Assembly (NCBI RefSeq): GCF_020400605.1
Contig: NZ_JAINRD010000003.1
Span: forward strand, 434,001-498,000
Length of the DNA: 64,000 bases
Reading direction: 5' to 3'
Source: Streptomyces aculeolatus
GTDB taxonomy: Bacteria; Actinomycetota; Actinomycetes; Streptomycetales; Streptomycetaceae
This document shows positions 1-9,284 of this stretch, one piece after another. Both the position numbers and the translations under genes were made by a program. A model generated the notes under the pieces. That model was not told the DNA's origin, searched no databases, and saw nothing but the letters and a program-made list of their open reading frames with translations. The stretch's first letter is position 1; every line of letters starts with the position of its first letter.

Positions 1-545
1 GGCAGCGGCTCGTACGTGTCCGGGTCGAACTCGATCTCGGTGAGCTGGACATCGGTGGGCAGGTCCACGAGGACGGGCCCGGGGCGGCCCGAGCGCATCA
101 GGTGGAACGCCTGCTGGAAGACCCCGGGCACCTGGGCGGCCTGGAGCACCGTGGTGGCCTTCTTGGTGACGGGGGTGGCGATGGCGGCGATGTCGACGGC
201 CTGGAAGTCCTCCTTGTGCAGCACGGGCGTGGGCGCCTGCCCCGTGATGCACAGGATCGGGATCGAGTCGCCCGTCGCCGAGTACAGCCCGGTGATCATG
301 TCGGTGCCCGCGGGGCCCGACGTGCCGATGCACACGCCGATGTTGCCGGGCGCGGCGCGGGTGTAGCCCTCGGCCATGTGCGAGGCGCCCTCGACGTGCC
401 GCGCGAGTACGTGGCCGATGCCGCCGGCGGCTCTGAGGGCCGCGTAGAACGGGTTGATCGCCGCTCCCGGGACGCCGAACGCGACCCGGACGCCTTCCTT
501 CTTGAGTATCTCCACCGCCGCGCGCGCGGCTGTCATACGAGGCAT
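1..545 (-). CDS. gcl: Glyoxylate carboligase (tartronate-semialdehyde synthase), 5' part
   Basis: ThDP-dependent enzyme that condenses two glyoxylates to tartronate semialdehyde and CO2, feeding allantoin/glycolate carbon into glycerate. Only the first 181 codons are inside the window; the gene continues past the left edge. The visible part follows the E. coli Gcl N-terminal ThDP-binding domain closely: [12 protein letters not shown] near residues 23-34, [22 protein letters not shown], and [20 protein letters not shown]. The family hallmark is present: the Glu that activates ThDP in related enzymes is Val, here V51 in [13 protein letters not shown] at 545 is chosen because it gives the canonical [14 protein letters not shown] start. 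Divergent from the gene at 707, with an operator-like region between. The rest of an allantoin/glyoxylate operon is expected to the left. Identification is firm. Confidence 0.95.
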   Translation of the reverse strand, partial: MPRMTAARAAVEILKKEGVRVAFGVPGAAINPFYAALRAAGGIGHVLARHVEGASHMAEGYTRAAPGNIGVCIGTSGPAGTDMITGLYSATGDSIPILCITGQAPTPVLHKEDFQAVDIAAIATPVTKKATTVLQAAQVPGVFQQAFHLMRSGRPGPVLVDLPTDVQLTEIEFDPDTYEPL

Positions 546-571
546 CGCGTGCACCTGCTCTTCTCAGTCTT

Positions 572-611
572 TTCCGTATGATGGAAGTTGAGTTTTGCTA
601 TATGGAAGCAA
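572..611. promoter_or_regulatory. Operator-like repeats upstream of gcl
   Basis: An AT-richer patch in otherwise very GC-rich DNA holds two dyads. TTCC-N7-GGAA lies at 572-586 and TTGCT-N7-AGCAA at 595-611. The heptamer ATGGAAG occurs at 581-587 and again at 602-608, exactly 21 bp apart, about two helical turns. The patch is 27-66 bp upstream of the gcl start, a plausible place for a repressor. In Streptomyces the gcl/allantoin genes are known targets of an IclR-type regulator (AllR), so that family is the first guess. Assignment to a particular regulator is inference. Confidence 0.5.
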
Positions 612-706
612 TCTAGAAGCGGGGCAAGTCGGCGTCAAGAGCCGTATTCGTGAGGGATGCTGGAGTGCGGAATCCACCACGCGGCCCCGAACCAGGAGCA
701 CTTCCC

Positions 707-1558
707 ATGCCAGAGAGCGTGCCGGTGCGCTGCCCGGCCTGCCGGCGCGAGCACGCGTACACCCCGAGCACGTTCCCCTGCGCCTGCGGCGCCCCGCTGA
801 CGCTGCCGCTGCTGCGCGGCGGGGTGCCGGTGGAGCTGAAGCACCGTACGTGGCGGGACTCGTGGGTGTCGGTGCGCTGTCCCGTGTGCGACCGGCGCGA
901 CGAGTGGCCCCGGCCGGAGCTGTCGTGCGACTGCGGCGCGGTGGTACGGCTGCCGGTGGCCCCCGCGCAGTCCCGCCGCCCGCGCCCGGCCCCGCCGGCC
1001 CCGTCCGCCTCACCGGCCCCACCCGCCCCGCCGGCCGCCGGGGTCCCGCCGGCGCCGCCGGTCCCGCCCGCACCTGCCGCCGCGCCGCCCGCCCCGGGCC
1101 CGCCGGGTCCTCAGGGACCTCAGGGTCCTGTGGGCCCGCCGCCCCGCCCCGCGGAAGCGCCCCGGCGGCCGGCGTTCCGGCCGGTGACGATCCGCAACAC
1201 CGGCGACGCGGTCACCGCCGCCGCGCAGTACCTGCGCTGGCTGGGCTTCACGGACCTGGTGAAGAACGAGGACCGGCCCGCCTCCGGCGTCGACGTGCGC
1301 GGCGCGGGCGTGGTCGCCCACGTCGACCCGACCACGACGCCCACGGCGCTGCGGGACGTCGAGTGCGTGTGGCTCAGCGGCCTGAACGCCTCGGCGGTCG
1401 CCGTCTTCTTCTCCCTCGCCGGCTACACCCGCGAGGCCAGGACCCGGGCCGACGAGCTGCGCCTCCCGCTGTACGTGATGGACCTCACGGGCACCCCGCA
1501 GCCGGTCAACGACCCGGGGGACGAGCTGATCCGCACGGGCGCCGCACGGGCGGGCTGA
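707..1558 (+). CDS. Double zinc-ribbon protein with degenerate Mrr-like C-terminal domain
   Basis: A 283-residue three-part protein. The N-terminus has two CxxC-x(n)-CxC zinc-ribbon-like units (CPAC...CACG and CPVC...CDCG, about residues 7-70). The middle (about 85-155) is Pro/Ala-rich and includes five collagen-like triplets, GPPGPQGPQGPVGPP. The C-terminus (about 160-283: AAQYLRWLGF, SGVDVRG, ARTRADELRLPLYVMDL) resembles the Mrr/restriction-endonuclease fold of type IV systems. The Asp of GVDV is kept, but the usual (Q/E)xK strand reads VVAHVDP, so nuclease activity is doubtful. ATG at 707 has AGGAG eight bases upstream; an in-frame start at 650 lacks this. Function unknown: it could bind modified or foreign DNA, or act as a scaffold. 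Confidence 0.75.
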   Translation: MPESVPVRCPACRREHAYTPSTFPCACGAPLTLPLLRGGVPVELKHRTWRDSWVSVRCPVCDRRDEWPRPELSCDCGAVVRLPVAPAQSRRPRPAPPAPSASPAPPAPPAAGVPPAPPVPPAPAAAPPAPGPPGPQGPQGPVGPPPRPAEAPRRPAFRPVTIRNTGDAVTAAAQYLRWLGFTDLVKNEDRPASGVDVRGAGVVAHVDPTTTPTALRDVECVWLSGLNASAVAVFFSLAGYTREARTRADELRLPLYVMDLTGTPQPVNDPGDELIRTGAARAG

Positions 1559-1590
1559 GCGCGCCGAGGACGGCCACGCGGCGCTTACGG

Positions 1591-1607
1591 GCCGGGCCCC
1601 GCCCGGC
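1591..1607. terminator. Stem-loop after the zinc-ribbon/Mrr-like gene
   Basis: A perfect 7-bp GC stem (GCCGGGC / GCCCGGC) with a CCC loop, 33 bp after the stop at 1558. No T-tract follows, as is usual in Streptomyces. The rest of 1559-1742 holds no other clear signal. Confidence 0.45.
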
Positions 1608-1742
1608 GGGCGGGCGGCGGGCAACCGGCGGGCGAGGGGCCGGGCGACCAAAGTATGCGGTCGGGCCGCCGCGGTCGTACGAAGGTCTCGGCCCCCGCCG
1701 CGAGGGGCACCGCATCCACCGGGCGGCCGTAGATTGGCCGGT

Positions 1743-3254
1743 ATGCCCCGCACCGTCCCGAAGACCGCTGCCGCCCCCGGGCCCCGCGCCGGCCGGACCC
1801 GGCGGGACCGGTTCGCCGACGCCGGCCTGGTCCTCTTCGCCGGGGCCTTCTCGTTCATGTCCGCCGACTCGGCGCTGCCGGAGGGCGGCGCCGGCGCCTC
1901 GGAGAACGTGCTCTTCGCCGAGGCCGTGGCCGCCGCCGTGGCCTGCCTGGCGCTGCTGCTGCGCCGCCGGTGGCCCGTGCCGCTCGCGGTGGCGCTGCTC
2001 GTCGCCGACTCCTTCGGCCACTTCTTCATCGGCCCGACGCTGGTGGCCCTCTTCACCGTCGCCGCGCACCGCCCGCTGCGTACCACCGGCTGGGTCGCGG
2101 CCCTCGTCTTCGCCCGGTTCGCCGGGTTCCTCGCCACCACCCCGGACCCGCAGGACCCGCGGACCGGGGCGGGGGTGGCGTACTTCTCGCTGGTCGCGGC
2201 GGCCATGGTCTGGGGCCTGTTCCTCCGCTCCCGCCGCCAGCTCGTCGCCTCGCTGCGGGAGCGCGCCGAGCAGGCGGAGGCGGACGCGGCGATGCGCGCG
2301 GAGCAGGCGCAGCGGCGGGCGCGGGAGGAGATCGCGCGGGAGATGCACGACGTGCTGGCGCACCGGCTCTCGCTGCTGAGCGTGCACGCGGGCGCGCTGG
2401 AGTTCAACCCGGGTGCCCCGCCGGCGGAGGTCTCCCGCGCGGCGGGCGTGATCCGGGACAGCGCGCACGAGGCGCTGCAGGACCTGCGGGACGTGATCGG
2501 CGTGCTGCGCGCCCCCGCGGACCCCGGCGGGGACGGGGGCGGGGCCGCCGGCGCCGGTCGGCCGCAGCCGACGCTGCGCGACGTGGACCGGCTGGTGGCC
2601 GAGGCCGGCGACGCGGGCATGCGGATCGCGTACGCACCGGACGTCGCCGCACCGGAGTCGGTCCCGGCGGCGACGGGGCGCACCGCGTACCGGATCGTGC
2701 AGGAGGGGCTGACGAACGCCCGCAAGCACGCGGCGGGCACGAAGGTGACGGTGACGGTGGCGGGCGGCCCGGAGACGGGCCTGAGGGTGGAGGTCAGCAA
2801 CCCGCTGCCGAACGGCGGGCACGGGTCGGGCGGTCACCGCGCGGACGCCGCCGGAAACGGCCGGCCCGCGACCGGCGGGCAGCGGACCGGAAGGCGCGGT
2901 GCGGATGCCGTCGGGGGCAGCCGGACGGCCGGGAGCGGACGCCCGGTGACCGGTGCGGACGCCGGCACCGACCGGACCGCGGAGATCCGGCACCCCGCGG
3001 CCGGGCCGGACGCCGCCGGTACCGGCCGGGTCGCGGCGCCCGCTCTCGCGGTGGAGCCGCGGGGCGGCGGGGGCGGGCTCGCCGCGGCCGCCGGCACCCG
3101 GGAGGCCCGCGCCATCCCCGGTGCCGGGCAGGGGCTCATCGGGCTCGGCGAGCGCGCCGCGCTGGCCGGGGGGCGGCTGGCGCACGCCGCCGACGGCGAC
3201 GGCTTCCACCTGCGCGCCTGGCTCCCCTGGGGCCGCCCGTCCCGTACGGAGTGA
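1743..3254 (+). CDS. NarL-family sensor histidine kinase with a 100-residue insertion in the ATP lid
   Basis: Membrane sensor kinase of a two-component system, 503 aa, 29 bp ahead of its response regulator. About five hydrophobic segments lie in residues 25-165. A HisKA_3 dimerisation domain follows, with phospho-acceptor His202 in AREMHDVLAHRLS, and then a HATPase_c domain with N box EGLTNARKHA. The strand VEVSNPLPNGG normally runs within a few residues into GAGQGLIGLGERAALAGG. Here about 100 Gly/Ala/Arg/Thr-rich residues (encoded by about 2818-3117) separate them. The catalytic motifs on both sides are intact, so the insertion probably forms a flexible loop. ATG at 1743 is preferred over an in-frame TTG at 1734. 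The signal sensed is unknown. Confidence 0.85.
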   Translation: MPRTVPKTAAAPGPRAGRTRRDRFADAGLVLFAGAFSFMSADSALPEGGAGASENVLFAEAVAAAVACLALLLRRRWPVPLAVALLVADSFGHFFIGPTLVALFTVAAHRPLRTTGWVAALVFARFAGFLATTPDPQDPRTGAGVAYFSLVAAAMVWGLFLRSRRQLVASLRERAEQAEADAAMRAEQAQRRAREEIAREMHDVLAHRLSLLSVHAGALEFNPGAPPAEVSRAAGVIRDSAHEALQDLRDVIGVLRAPADPGGDGGGAAGAGRPQPTLRDVDRLVAEAGDAGMRIAYAPDVAAPESVPAATGRTAYRIVQEGLTNARKHAAGTKVTVTVAGGPETGLRVEVSNPLPNGGHGSGGHRADAAGNGRPATGGQRTGRRGADAVGGSRTAGSGRPVTGADAGTDRTAEIRHPAAGPDAAGTGRVAAPALAVEPRGGGGGLAAAAGTREARAIPGAGQGLIGLGERAALAGGRLAHAADGDGFHLRAWLPWGRPSRTE

Positions 3255-3283
3255 GCCCCGGGCCGCCCCGTTAGGGTGGGCCC

Positions 3284-4054
3284 GTGCCCGACCCGACCGA
3301 CCCCGCCGACGCCCCCGGCCAAGCCGACCCCACCGGCCCGGCCGACCCGACCGGCCCCGCCGACCGCACCGGTCCGGCCGCCCGCGTCACCGTCCTCCTC
3401 GTCGACGACGACCCCCTCGTACGCGCCGGGCTGCGCCTGATGCTCGGAGGTGCCGACGACATCGCCGTCGTGGCCGAGGCCGCGGACGGCAGCGAGGTGG
3501 CGGCGCTCGTGGCCGCGCACGCGCCCGACGTCGTGCTCATGGACATCCGCATGCCGCGGCTCGACGGCCTCGCCGCCACGGAGGCGCTGCGGCGGCGCGC
3601 GGAGCCGCCGGAGGTGCTGGTGCTGACGACGTTCCACACCGACGAGCACGTGCTGCGCGCCCTGCGCGCGGGCGCCGCGGGGTTCGTACTCAAGGACACC
3701 CCGCCCCGCGAGATCGTCGCCGCCGTACGCAAGGTCGCCGCCGGCGAGCCCGCGCTGTCGCCCGCGGTGCTCCAGCAGCTCATCGCGCAGGTCTCCGCCG
3801 CCGGCCCGAAGGGCCCCGGGCAGGCCGCGGACCGCGCCCGCGGCCGCCTCGCCGTGCTCGGCGAGCGCGAGCGGGAGGTCGCCCTGGCGGTCGGCCGCGG
3901 CCGGTCGAACGCGGAGATCGCCGCCGAGCTGTACATGAGCGTGCCCACCGTGAAGACCCACGTCTCGCGCATCCTCACCAAGCTCGGCCTCAACAACCGC
4001 GTCCAGATCGCCCTCCTCGTGCACGACGCCGGGGAGTCCCCCCGGGAATCCTGA
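3284..4054 (+). CDS. NarL/FixJ-family response regulator
   Basis: Cognate regulator of the kinase just upstream, 256 aa. The receiver domain spans about residues 35-150, with acidic pocket D41-D43, phospho-acceptor Asp87 in VVLMDIRMP, and the switch Lys in GFVLKDTPP. A LuxR-type helix-turn-helix fills the C-terminus (LGEREREVALAVGRGRSNAE through TVKTHVSRILTKLGL). The first 34 residues are an unusual Asp/Pro/Thr/Gly tail with imperfect DPTGPA repeats, which depends on the GTG start at 3284. A later start cannot be excluded, but no internal ATG/GTG with a good Shine-Dalgarno precedes the receiver. Spacing implies co-transcription with the kinase; targets unknown. Confidence 0.9.
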   Translation: MPDPTDPADAPGQADPTGPADPTGPADRTGPAARVTVLLVDDDPLVRAGLRLMLGGADDIAVVAEAADGSEVAALVAAHAPDVVLMDIRMPRLDGLAATEALRRRAEPPEVLVLTTFHTDEHVLRALRAGAAGFVLKDTPPREIVAAVRKVAAGEPALSPAVLQQLIAQVSAAGPKGPGQAADRARGRLAVLGEREREVALAVGRGRSNAEIAAELYMSVPTVKTHVSRILTKLGLNNRVQIALLVHDAGESPRES

Positions 4055-4078
4055 GCCCGCCGCGGTGTTGTACGGATC

Positions 4079-5083
4079 ATGGACATACCTCTCTCCGTGC
4101 TCGACCGGTCACTGCGGCGCAAGGGCCAGGACCCGGCGGACGCGCTGCGCAGCACCGTCCGCTTCGCACGGCACGCGGAGGGGTACGGCTTCCGCCGCTT
4201 CTGGGTCTCGGAGCACCACAGCGTCCCCGGCGTCGCGGGCTCCGCGCCGACGGTGCTGGCCGCCGCCGTCGCCGCCGCGACGTCCACCATCCGGGTCGGC
4301 ACCGGCGGCGTGATGCTGCCCAACCACCGGCCGCTGGTCGTCGCCGAGCAGTTCGGGGTGCTGGGCTCGCTCTTCCCGGACCGGATCGACATGGGCCTGG
4401 GCCGCTCGCTGGGGTTCACCGACGGCATCCGGCGGGCGCTGGGCCACGGCATGGCGGACGCGGGGGACTTCGGGGCGGCGCTGGCGGAGCTGCTGCGGTG
4501 GTTCGAGGGCGCGCAGCCGGCGTATCCGGGGGTGCACGCCGTACCGGCGGAGGGGCTGCGGGTGCCGGCGTACGTGCTGGCGATCGACGGCGGCGCCGAC
4601 ATCGCCGCCGCGCACGGGCTGCCGCTGGTGATCGGCGCGGGCCGGCGCCCGGAGAAGATGCTGCGGGCCGTCGAGCGCTACCGCGAGGCGTTCACGCCCT
4701 CCGCGCAGGAGTCCCGCCCGTACGTGGTCGTGGCGCTCGCCGCCGCGGTCGCCGACTCCGCGGAAGAGGCCGCCGACCTGCTGCTGCCGGAGGCGTGGGC
4801 GACGGTCCGGTCGCGCACCCGCGGGGAGTTCCCGCCGCTGGAGCAGGCGGCGGAGATACGGGCCAGGACGCTCACCGAGCGCGAGGCCCGCTATCTCGAC
4901 GAGGCCCGCCAGTCGCAGGTCTCCGGTACGGACGATCAGGTGGCCGGCGCCCTCGGCGACCTGGTCGCGCGCAGCGGCGCCGACGAGCTGCTGGTCTCCC
5001 TGCACACCCCCGACGAGGACGCCAGGCTGGAGTCCTTCCGGCGGCTGGCGGAGCTGAAGATCCCGGCGCCCGCGGCGGGTTGA
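4079..5083 (+). CDS. LLM-class flavin-dependent oxidoreductase (MsnO8-like)
   Basis: Predicted soluble FMN/F420-dependent monooxygenase of the bacterial-luciferase superfamily, 334 aa, the normal family length. Family signatures: GYGFRRFWVSEHH near residue 37, IRVGTGGVMLPNHRPLVVAEQFG near residue 75, LFPDRIDMGLGRS, and a C-terminal TEREARYLDEARQSQVSGT segment typical of MsnO8-type members. The substrate cannot be inferred; these enzymes oxidise aldehydes, alkanesulfonates or secondary metabolites. It starts 24 bp after the response regulator and could be read through from that operon. It is convergent with the metallo-hydrolase, with only 4 bp between the stops. Confidence 0.88.
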   Translation: MDIPLSVLDRSLRRKGQDPADALRSTVRFARHAEGYGFRRFWVSEHHSVPGVAGSAPTVLAAAVAAATSTIRVGTGGVMLPNHRPLVVAEQFGVLGSLFPDRIDMGLGRSLGFTDGIRRALGHGMADAGDFGAALAELLRWFEGAQPAYPGVHAVPAEGLRVPAYVLAIDGGADIAAAHGLPLVIGAGRRPEKMLRAVERYREAFTPSAQESRPYVVVALAAAVADSAEEAADLLLPEAWATVRSRTRGEFPPLEQAAEIRARTLTEREARYLDEARQSQVSGTDDQVAGALGDLVARSGADELLVSLHTPDEDARLESFRRLAELKIPAPAAG

Positions 5084-5087
5084 CGCC

Positions 5088-5837
5088 TCAGAGTTCCACC
5101 GCCTCCCCCGGCCGCGGCAGCCGCAGCCGGTGGCCGAGGCCCGCCGCCTCGAAGGCGGCGACCAGCGAGTCGGCGCCCTGCGTGAAGTGCCCCCAGTGCT
5201 CGAAGTGCAGCGGCACCACGTCGTGGGCCCCGAGCACCGCCGCCGCGGCGGCGGCGTGCTCGCTGGTGAGCGTGAGGTGCGCGGCGCCGAGCAGCGGGGT
5301 CTGCGCGGCGCCGGCGAAGAGCACGGCGATGTCGACGGGGCCGAGCCGCGCGGCGATCGAACGGACCACGTCGAGCGAGGCGTTGTCGCCGCTGACGTAG
5401 ACCGTGGGCAGCCCCTCGCCATTGAGCACGAAGCCGGTGACCTCGCCGGTCAGGTGCTCGGTGCCGGGCGGGCCGTGCTGCGCGGGCACGGCGGTGACGC
5501 GGACCGGCCCGATCTCGTACGACTCCCACGCCGGCAGCGCCCGCACCGGTCCGCGCAGCCGCCGTGCCGCGGACGCCGTGGAGAGCACCAGCGGCGCCGC
5601 GGCGGTGCACTCGCGCCCGGCCCGGTCGAGGTTGTCGGGGTGCTGGTCGTGCGAGAGCAGCACCGCGTCGACCGGGCCGAGTTCGGCCGGCGCCAGCGCC
5701 GGGCCCGCCGTCTTCACCAGCCGCCGGTCCCCCAGGGGGTACTCGCCGGGCGGGTCGAACGTCGGGTCCGTCAGCAGCCGGACCCCGCCGAGCCGGAGGA
5801 GCGCGGTGGGGCCGCCGACGTAGTGCAAGATCGTCAT
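5088..5837 (-). CDS. MBL-fold (UlaG-like) metal-dependent hydrolase
   Basis: Predicted metallo-beta-lactamase-fold hydrolase, 249 aa. The strand GGVRLLTDPTFDPPGEY is followed by the metal site SHDQHPDNLD (a variant of HxHxDH), then VPAQHGP, VYVSGDNAS and PLHFEHWGHF, which provide the further His/Asp ligands in the order seen in UlaG-like lactonases. ATG at 5837 gives the family-like start MTILHYVGGPTALL. A GTG at 5879 would add 14 residues and overlap the upstream gene. It lies 28 bp after the acyl-CoA synthetase on the same strand, so it is probably the last gene of that operon. Substrate unknown. Confidence 0.82.
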   Translation of the reverse strand: MTILHYVGGPTALLRLGGVRLLTDPTFDPPGEYPLGDRRLVKTAGPALAPAELGPVDAVLLSHDQHPDNLDRAGRECTAAAPLVLSTASAARRLRGPVRALPAWESYEIGPVRVTAVPAQHGPPGTEHLTGEVTGFVLNGEGLPTVYVSGDNASLDVVRSIAARLGPVDIAVLFAGAAQTPLLGAAHLTLTSEHAAAAAAVLGAHDVVPLHFEHWGHFTQGADSLVAAFEAAGLGHRLRLPRPGEAVEL

Positions 5838-5865
5838 GGCAGTGCCAAGGACCCGCGGGCCGCCG

Positions 5866-7482
5866 CTATTCCGCAGCACTGAACTGCTCCCGCAGCTCGA
5901 CCTTCCGCACCTTTCCGCTGACCGTCATCGGGAACTCCTCCATGATCCGCACATGCCGCGGGATCTTGTAGTGCGCGAGCCTGTTCTCGCAGTAGTGGGC
6001 CAACTCGCGCCGGGAGAGGGCGTGCTGCGGATCGCTGAGGATCACGCAGGCGAGGATCTCCTCGCCGTACTTCTCGTCCGGCACGCCCACCACCTGCACG
6101 TCGGCGATCTTGGGATGGGTGTGCAGGAACTCCTCGATCTCGCGCGGGTAGACGTTCTCGCCGCCCCTTATGATCATGTCCTTGATCCGGCCGACGATCT
6201 CCACGCAGCCGTCGTCGCGCATCCGCGCGAGGTCCCCGGTGTGCATCCAGCGGCCGGCGTCGATGGCCTCGGCGGTGCGCTCCGGCTGTTCCCAGTAGCC
6301 CTGCATGACGCTGTAGCCGCGGGTGCACAGCTCGCCCGCGGTGCCGCGGGGCATGGTGACGCCGGTGACCGGGTCGACGACCTTGACCTCGATGTGCGGC
6401 AGGACGCGGCCGACGGTGGCGGTGCGGCGCTCCAGGTCGTCCTCGCGCCGGGTCTGCAGGGAGACCGGGGAGGTCTCGGTCATGCCGTAGCAGATGGTCA
6501 CCTCCGCCATGTGCATCTCGTTGACCACCCGCTTCATCACCTCGACCGGGCACGGCGAACCGGCCATGATCCCGGTGCGCAGCGACGTCAGGTCGTAGAG
6601 GGCGAAGTCGGGCAGGGCCAGCTCGGCGACGAACATGGTCGGCACCCCGTACAGCGAGGTGCAGCGCTCCTGTTCGACGGCCGCGAGGGTGGCGGCGGGC
6701 TCGAAGGAGGGGCCGGGGATGACCATGCAGGCGCCGTGGCTGGTGGCCGCGAGGTTGCCCATCACCATGCCGAAGCAGTGGTAGTACGGGACGGGGATGC
6801 AGACCCGGTCCTCCTCGGTGTAGCCCAGCGTCTCGCCCACGAAGAAGCCGTTGTTGAGGATGCTGTGGTGCGAGAGGGTCGCGCCCTTGGCGAAGCCGGT
6901 GGTGCCGGAGGTGTACTGGATGTTGACCGGGTCGTCGCAGGACAGCAGCGCCTCGCGCTCGCGGACCCGCTCCGGGGGCACGCCGCGGCCGGCCTCGATC
7001 AGCCGACCCCAGCCGGCGTGGCCGATGTAGAAGACGTTGCGCAGGGCCGGGCAGCTGCCGCGTACCTGCTCGACCATCCGCCGGTAGTCGCTGGACTTGT
7101 GCGCCAGCGAGGCGACCAGCAGGGAGATGCCGGACTGGTTGAGGACGTACTCCAGCTCGTGCACCCGGTAGGCGGGGTTGATGGTGACCATCACCGCGCC
7201 GATCCGGGCCGAGGCGTACTGCACGAGCACCCACTCCGGGCAGTTGACCGCCCAGATGCCGATGCGCTCGCCCTTGGCGACGCCGCGGGCGAGCAGCCCG
7301 CGCGCCACCTCGTCGACGGCGGCGCCGAACTCCGCGTAGGTCCAGCGGCGTCCCGAGGGCACGTCGACGAGGGCCTCGCGGTCGGGGTGGGCGGCGATGG
7401 CGCGATCCAGGTTGGCACCGATGGTGTCGCCCAGCAGCGCTGTGGTGCCCGTACCGCCGGTGTAGGACGGCTCTGGGGTCAT
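5866..7482 (-). CDS. AMP-binding acyl-CoA synthetase (FadD-like)
   Basis: Acyl-CoA ligase of the ANL superfamily, 538 aa, that would activate a fatty or aryl acid with ATP and CoA. Motifs in order: P-loop-like [28 protein letters not shown]; the hinge region [19 protein letters not shown] followed by [20 protein letters not shown]; and the catalytic Lys in [12 protein letters not shown]. The pattern matches medium/long-chain acyl-CoA synthases close to FadD/DltE types. Its start overlaps the stop of the next synthetase gene by 4 bp (ATGA), so the two are translationally coupled. The pair is divergent from a GAF-LuxR regulator. Chain-length preference cannot be read from sequence. Confidence 0.92.
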   Translation of the reverse strand: MTPEPSYTGGTGTTALLGDTIGANLDRAIAAHPDREALVDVPSGRRWTYAEFGAAVDEVARGLLARGVAKGERIGIWAVNCPEWVLVQYASARIGAVMVTINPAYRVHELEYVLNQSGISLLVASLAHKSSDYRRMVEQVRGSCPALRNVFYIGHAGWGRLIEAGRGVPPERVREREALLSCDDPVNIQYTSGTTGFAKGATLSHHSILNNGFFVGETLGYTEEDRVCIPVPYYHCFGMVMGNLAATSHGACMVIPGPSFEPAATLAAVEQERCTSLYGVPTMFVAELALPDFALYDLTSLRTGIMAGSPCPVEVMKRVVNEMHMAEVTICYGMTETSPVSLQTRREDDLERRTATVGRVLPHIEVKVVDPVTGVTMPRGTAGELCTRGYSVMQGYWEQPERTAEAIDAGRWMHTGDLARMRDDGCVEIVGRIKDMIIRGGENVYPREIEEFLHTHPKIADVQVVGVPDEKYGEEILACVILSDPQHALSRRELAHYCENRLAHYKIPRHVRIMEEFPMTVSGKVRKVELREQFSAAE

Positions 7483-9152
7483 GGGTGGTCCTCCTCGCGG
7501 TACTCGTCGGCGGAGCCGGCGGCGGTCGCCTCGCGCAGTTGCACGCGGCGGATCTTGCCGGAGACGGTCTTGGGCAGGTCGGCGAACTCCAGCCGCCGGA
7601 CGCGCTTGTACGGGGCGAGCACGGCGCGGGAGTGCGCGAAGATCGCGGACGCGGCGGCGGGGCCCGGCTCCCAGCCCGCGGCGAGCACGACGTACGCCTT
7701 GGGCACGGCGAGCCGCAGCGGGTCGGGCGCGGGCACGACGGCGGCCTCGGCGACCGCCTCGTGCTCCAGCAGCGCGCTCTCCAGCTCGAAGGGGCTGATC
7801 TTGTAGTCGCTGGCCTTGAAGAGGTCGTCGCTGCGCCCGATGTACGTGATGTAGCCCTCGGCGTCGCGGGCGCCGATGTCGCCTGTGCGGTAGTAGCCGT
7901 CGGCCATGGCCTCGGCGGTGCGGGCGGGGTCGCCCTCGTAGCCGGTCATCAGGCCCACGGGGCGCGCGGTCAGGTCGAGGCAGATCTCGCCCTCGTCGGC
8001 GGGCTTGCCGCTGACGGGGTCCAGGAGCACGACGTCGTATCCGGGAGTGGGACGGCCCATGGATCCCAGCTTGACGGGCTGCCCGGGGGAGTTGGCGATC
8101 TGCACCGCGGTCTCGGTCTGGCCGAAGCCGTCGCGGATGGTCAGCTTCCAGGCCCGCCGGACGGCCTCGATGACCTCCGGGTTGAGGGGTTCACCTGCGG
8201 CGACGGCCTCGCGCGGCGGGGTGGCGAGGCCGCTGAGGTCGGACTGGACGAGCATCCGCCAGACGGTGGGCGGGGCGCAGAAAGTTGTCACGCCGCCGCG
8301 GGCCATGGCGCCGAGCAGCGCCCCGGCGTCGAAGCGCGTGTAGTTGTACAGGAAGACGGTCGCCTCGGCGTTCCAGGGCGCGAAGAGGTTGGACCAGGCG
8401 TGCTTGGCCCAGCCGGGCGAGGAGATGTTCAGGTGGACGTCGCCGGGGCGGATGCCGATCCAGTACATCGTCGCCAGGTGGCCGACGGGGTACGAGACAT
8501 GGGTGTGCTCGACGAGCTTGGGGAGCGCGGTGGTCCCGGAGGTGAAGTAGAGCATCAGGGTGTCGTCGGCGGCCGTCGGGCCGTCGGGCGCGAAGTCGGC
8601 GGGGGCCTCGTAGGCGTCCTCGTACGGGAGCCAGCCGGCGCTGCTGCCGCCGACCGAGATGCGGGTGTAGTCACCCGGCACCTCGGCGAACTTCGCCTCG
8701 TCGGCGGCCCGTACGAGCACGTGACGGGCGCCGCCGCGCTCGATGCGGTCGGCGAGGTCGGCCGGGCCGAGGAGCGGCGTGGCGGGGATGACGACGGCGC
8801 GGAGCTTCATCGCGGCGAGCGCGGTCTCCCACAACTCGGCCTGGTTGCCGAGCATGACGACGATCCGGTCCCCGGCCCGCACGCCCTGGGCGCGCAGCCA
8901 GTTCGCCACCCGGTTCGAGCGCTCACTCATCCGGGTGAAACTCAACTTCGTCTCGCGGCCGTCCTCCTCCACGATGTGGAGGGCCGTGCGCTCGTTGCCC
9001 CCGGCGATGGCGTCGAACCAGTCGAGTGCCCAGTTGAAGCGCTCCGGCCTGGGCCAGGAGAAGCCGGCGCGGGCGGCGGCGTAGTCCTCCCTCCGCCGCA
9101 GCAGAAAGTCCCGCGCGGACCGGAAGTCCGCGGTCGGATTCGATGCCGTCAC
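7479..9152 (-). CDS. AMP-binding acyl-CoA synthetase (ACSM/acetyl-CoA synthetase-like)
   Basis: Second ANL ligase, 557 aa, first gene of the operon. N-terminal [20 protein letters not shown] and [19 protein letters not shown] place it with the acetyl-/medium-chain acyl-CoA synthetases (ACSM group) rather than FadD. Core motifs: [52 protein letters not shown] followed by [20 protein letters not shown], and catalytic Lys in [12 protein letters not shown]. Having two different acyl-CoA ligases in one coupled operon suggests substrates of different lengths, or one ligase making up for the other. The nearby GAF-LuxR gene at 9285 is the obvious regulator candidate. Confidence 0.92.
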   Translation of the reverse strand: MTASNPTADFRSARDFLLRRREDYAAARAGFSWPRPERFNWALDWFDAIAGGNERTALHIVEEDGRETKLSFTRMSERSNRVANWLRAQGVRAGDRIVVMLGNQAELWETALAAMKLRAVVIPATPLLGPADLADRIERGGARHVLVRAADEAKFAEVPGDYTRISVGGSSAGWLPYEDAYEAPADFAPDGPTAADDTLMLYFTSGTTALPKLVEHTHVSYPVGHLATMYWIGIRPGDVHLNISSPGWAKHAWSNLFAPWNAEATVFLYNYTRFDAGALLGAMARGGVTTFCAPPTVWRMLVQSDLSGLATPPREAVAAGEPLNPEVIEAVRRAWKLTIRDGFGQTETAVQIANSPGQPVKLGSMGRPTPGYDVVLLDPVSGKPADEGEICLDLTARPVGLMTGYEGDPARTAEAMADGYYRTGDIGARDAEGYITYIGRSDDLFKASDYKISPFELESALLEHEAVAEAAVVPAPDPLRLAVPKAYVVLAAGWEPGPAAASAIFAHSRAVLAPYKRVRRLEFADLPKTVSGKIRRVQLREATAAGSADEYREEDHP

Positions 9153-9284
9153 ATGTCCTCCTCGTACGGCGGCGGCTCGCTAGCATCGTGCTGCGAGTGA
9201 CGTACGCCTCACTACCCCCATACGGGGGTGCCCTGCCGTCGGCCACGCCGGCGATACCCCCGTCAGCACCAGGGAGCGAGCGAG

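Noticed and set aside
5838..5879. Longer N-terminus for the MBL-fold protein from GTG 5879
   Set aside because: It would overlap the upstream synthetase gene and adds residues with no family match.
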